Positions 62,651 to 64,000 of a stretch of 64,000 nucleotides of DNA are shown piece by piece (within the stretch, counting starts at the first letter, position 1; every line of letters begins with the position of its first letter). Origin of the DNA: an uncultured Butyricicoccus sp. (lineage in GTDB: Bacteria; Bacillota; Clostridia; Oscillospirales; Butyricicoccaceae). The stretch is taken from contig CALWUO010000005.1 of NCBI GenBank assembly GCA_944384745.1, positions 1 to 64,000 on the forward strand, read 5' to 3'. Made by a program: the position numbers and the translations under genes. The notes beneath the pieces are model-generated. The model did no database searches, was not told the origin of the DNA, and saw only the letters and a list, made by a program, of their open reading frames with translations.

Positions 62651-63208
62651 TTATGCTTTATTTTTATACTGCTCTACACCCTCTTTATAGAGATTTCCTC
62701 CATTGCAGTCCATAGAAACAATAGCTGTAAATCCCTCAACTGTAAGGCGTTTTACAGACTCACAACCAAGCTCATCATAAGCTATAACTTCAACTTTTTT
62801 AATTGAATCGGCTTTAACAGCACCAGCCCCACCGATTGCAACCATATATACACCGCCATTGCGTTTCATAGCATCTACCACAGGCTGACTTCTAACGCCT
62901 TTGCCTATCATGCAACATAGCCCAGCATCAAGTAATTTAGGTGCATAAGGGTCCATTCTTCCAGATGTTGTTGGACCAACTGAACCTATAACCTGATTTG
63001 GTTTTGCAGGTGTTGGACCAGCATAATAAATTGTTGCACCATTTAAATCAAAAGGCAAAGTCTCTCCTTTGTCCATAGCATCTACAATACGTTTATGTGC
63101 AGCATCTCTTGCAGTATAAATAATACCTGTAAGTGTAACTGTATCGCCTGCTTTAAGTTTTGGTGCAATCTGCTTTAAATCGTCTGTGTTTATATTATAG
63201 TGTGCCAT
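62651..63208 (-). CDS. Fumarate hydratase class I (Fe-S), beta subunit
   Basis: A 185-residue C-terminal-type subunit of the two-protein Fe-S hydro-lyases (fumarase/L-tartrate dehydratase beta). Conserved parts are LTGIIYTARDAAHKR, YYAGPTPAKPNQVIGSVGPTTSGRMD and CMIGKGVRSQPV. The partner alpha subunit carrying the cluster cysteines is not adjacent; the gene just upstream encodes a DivIVA-like protein. AGGAGG precedes the ATG. The alpha gene may lie beyond the window edge. Confidence 0.9.
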   Translation of the reverse strand: MAHYNINTDDLKQIAPKLKAGDTVTLTGIIYTARDAAHKRIVDAMDKGETLPFDLNGATIYYAGPTPAKPNQVIGSVGPTTSGRMDPYAPKLLDAGLCCMIGKGVRSQPVVDAMKRNGGVYMVAIGGAGAVKADSIKKVEVIAYDELGCESVKRLTVEGFTAIVSMDCNGGNLYKEGVEQYKNKA

Positions 63209-63211
63209 AAA

Positions 63212-63949
63212 TTACACCTCCTGCTGACCTTTTTTAATATTGCTTAACATATCATTTAACGCACCATGTGAGTCATTTTTATTATTGTTTTGTGAATTTT
63301 CTAACTGATTTATAATATCAGTAATTGATTGTCTTGTTTGTTTAAGTGTTTTGCAATATTCAAATTTTGTCTTCTCTGTTTGAGCTTTAATATTTTCAGC
63401 CTCTTGTTCAGCCTCATATACTATATGTTGTGCTTTCTGATTGGCTTTTTGCTCTATTTCATCTGCTCTTTTGTGTGCGTTAAGCTCAATATCAGCAATA
63501 TATGCTCTATCTTTATCGAACTCTTGTATTTTTTGTGAGAGTTCATCTATTTTATCAAGCAAATCAGCATTTTCTTTTTCAAGCTCTTGATACTTATTTT
63601 TAAATTCCTTGAATTTATTAAGCATTTCATTATACAGCTTGTTTTGTTCAGCGGTTTCATCATCAGCGAGTTTTACAAGACTTTCTCTGTCAGAAATCTC
63701 ATTTTTAAGCTTTTCTACTTGTGATGTCATCATTTTAATGCGTTCTGATAATTCCGCATTATTTTTCATAAGTCTGTCATTTTCAGCATTTAATTCTTCA
63801 TTTTGCTCTAAAAGCTCATCATTTTCCTGTTTTATACTATCTATTTGTTTTGTATACTCATGACTTTGCTTAGTTATATATTCAATGACATCATCTCGAT
63901 GAAATCCACCGACAAGCACAGTTCTAAACCCCATATCTGTCTCGCTCAT
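63212..63949 (-). CDS. DivIVA-like coiled-coil protein
   Basis: A 245-residue protein with a short DivIVA-type N-terminus (FRTVLVGGFHRDDVIEYITKQ) and an almost continuous, highly charged coiled coil from residue 30 to 200. DivIVA relatives bind curved membrane and organise division or polar growth. It ends 3 bases before the fumarase beta gene, so the two are co-transcribed. AAAGGTGG precedes the ATG. Lipid-binding residues cannot be checked by eye, so a general coiled-coil scaffold is also possible. Confidence 0.7.
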   Translation of the reverse strand: MSETDMGFRTVLVGGFHRDDVIEYITKQSHEYTKQIDSIKQENDELLEQNEELNAENDRLMKNNAELSERIKMMTSQVEKLKNEISDRESLVKLADDETAEQNKLYNEMLNKFKEFKNKYQELEKENADLLDKIDELSQKIQEFDKDRAYIADIELNAHKRADEIEQKANQKAQHIVYEAEQEAENIKAQTEKTKFEYCKTLKQTRQSITDIINQLENSQNNNKNDSHGALNDMLSNIKKGQQEV

Positions 63950-64000
63950 GTAAAAACCACCTTTTCAAATGTTTGTTTATTTTATGTCAAACATATTATA

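Overview
The window reads as a chromosomal segment of a low-GC, anaerobic, Gram-positive bacterium, most likely a member of the Clostridia (Oscillospiraceae/Ruminococcaceae-like). The grounds are AT-rich DNA, strong AGGAGG-type ribosome binding sites with frequent GTG/TTG starts, LrgAB, cardiolipin synthase, Mini-RNase III, a SepF-like protein, an oxygen-sensitive two-subunit serine dehydratase, an Fe-S fumarase subunit and an [FeFe]-hydrogenase. No rRNA or other species-level marker is present, so the genus is an inference.

Layout. 1-3.4 kb: a GIY-YIG/Nudix fusion gene, a large structured non-coding RNA candidate with its own promoter, L-asparaginase and a DUF554 membrane protein. 3.5-16.8 kb: a housekeeping block on the + strand (lipoprotein plus two-component system, DUF1385 protein, prmC, recA with an SOS box and hairpin leader, recX, rimO, pgsA), a cardiolipin synthase on the - strand, then a Na/Ca exchanger and an M24 peptidase on +. 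16.8-28.3 kb: a compact - strand phage-derived module with terminase small and large subunits, portal, capsid, connector, hub, beta-helix spike, holin, amidase and a Q/N-rich last protein. All its reading frames are open, but integrase, repressor, replication and tape-measure genes are absent. 28.4-37.6 kb: a LysR regulator divergent from a two-gene chromate-type transporter, a thioesterase, a LytTR regulator with a SepF-like partner, two tRNA-Ser genes, plsC, a HAD phosphatase with thiE, lrgAB and a flippase. 37.6-46.1 kb: a de novo purine operon, purE-C-F-M-N-O-AICARFT-D followed by a YbjN-like gene, preceded by a 27-residue leader ORF and a terminator hairpin. 46.2-64 kb: a glycosyltransferase-CsaB fusion, serine dehydratase, a 40-residue hydrophilic peptide, Mini-RNase III, an ABC exporter, a cell-wall operon (sugar-binding lipoprotein, FHA-SEDS fusion, class B PBP), two G3E metal-chaperone GTPases, gluQ, [FeFe]-hydrogenase, fumarase beta and a DivIVA-like coiled coil.

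How the parts fit. The purine cluster holds every dedicated step except those of purL/purQ/purS, purK and purB, and it uses separate AICAR transformylase and PurO-type IMP cyclohydrolase genes in place of bifunctional PurH. The FHA-SEDS/PBP pair is a septal or elongation peptidoglycan synthase with a built-in phosphopeptide-binding domain.

The strongest candidate for something new is the 11.5 kb phage-like module. It encodes packaging, a short-tailed particle and lysis, but nothing for replication or integration. It sits between ordinary chromosomal genes under a good vegetative promoter with an adjacent inverted repeat and a 0A-box-like site. A domesticated particle such as a gene-transfer-agent-like element, or a cleanly truncated prophage, would both fit. 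Other notable signals are the structured RNA at 1.16-1.54 kb, the purine leader peptide/attenuator, the GGADGPT-bearing insertion in PgsA, and the SepF-like/LytTR pair.
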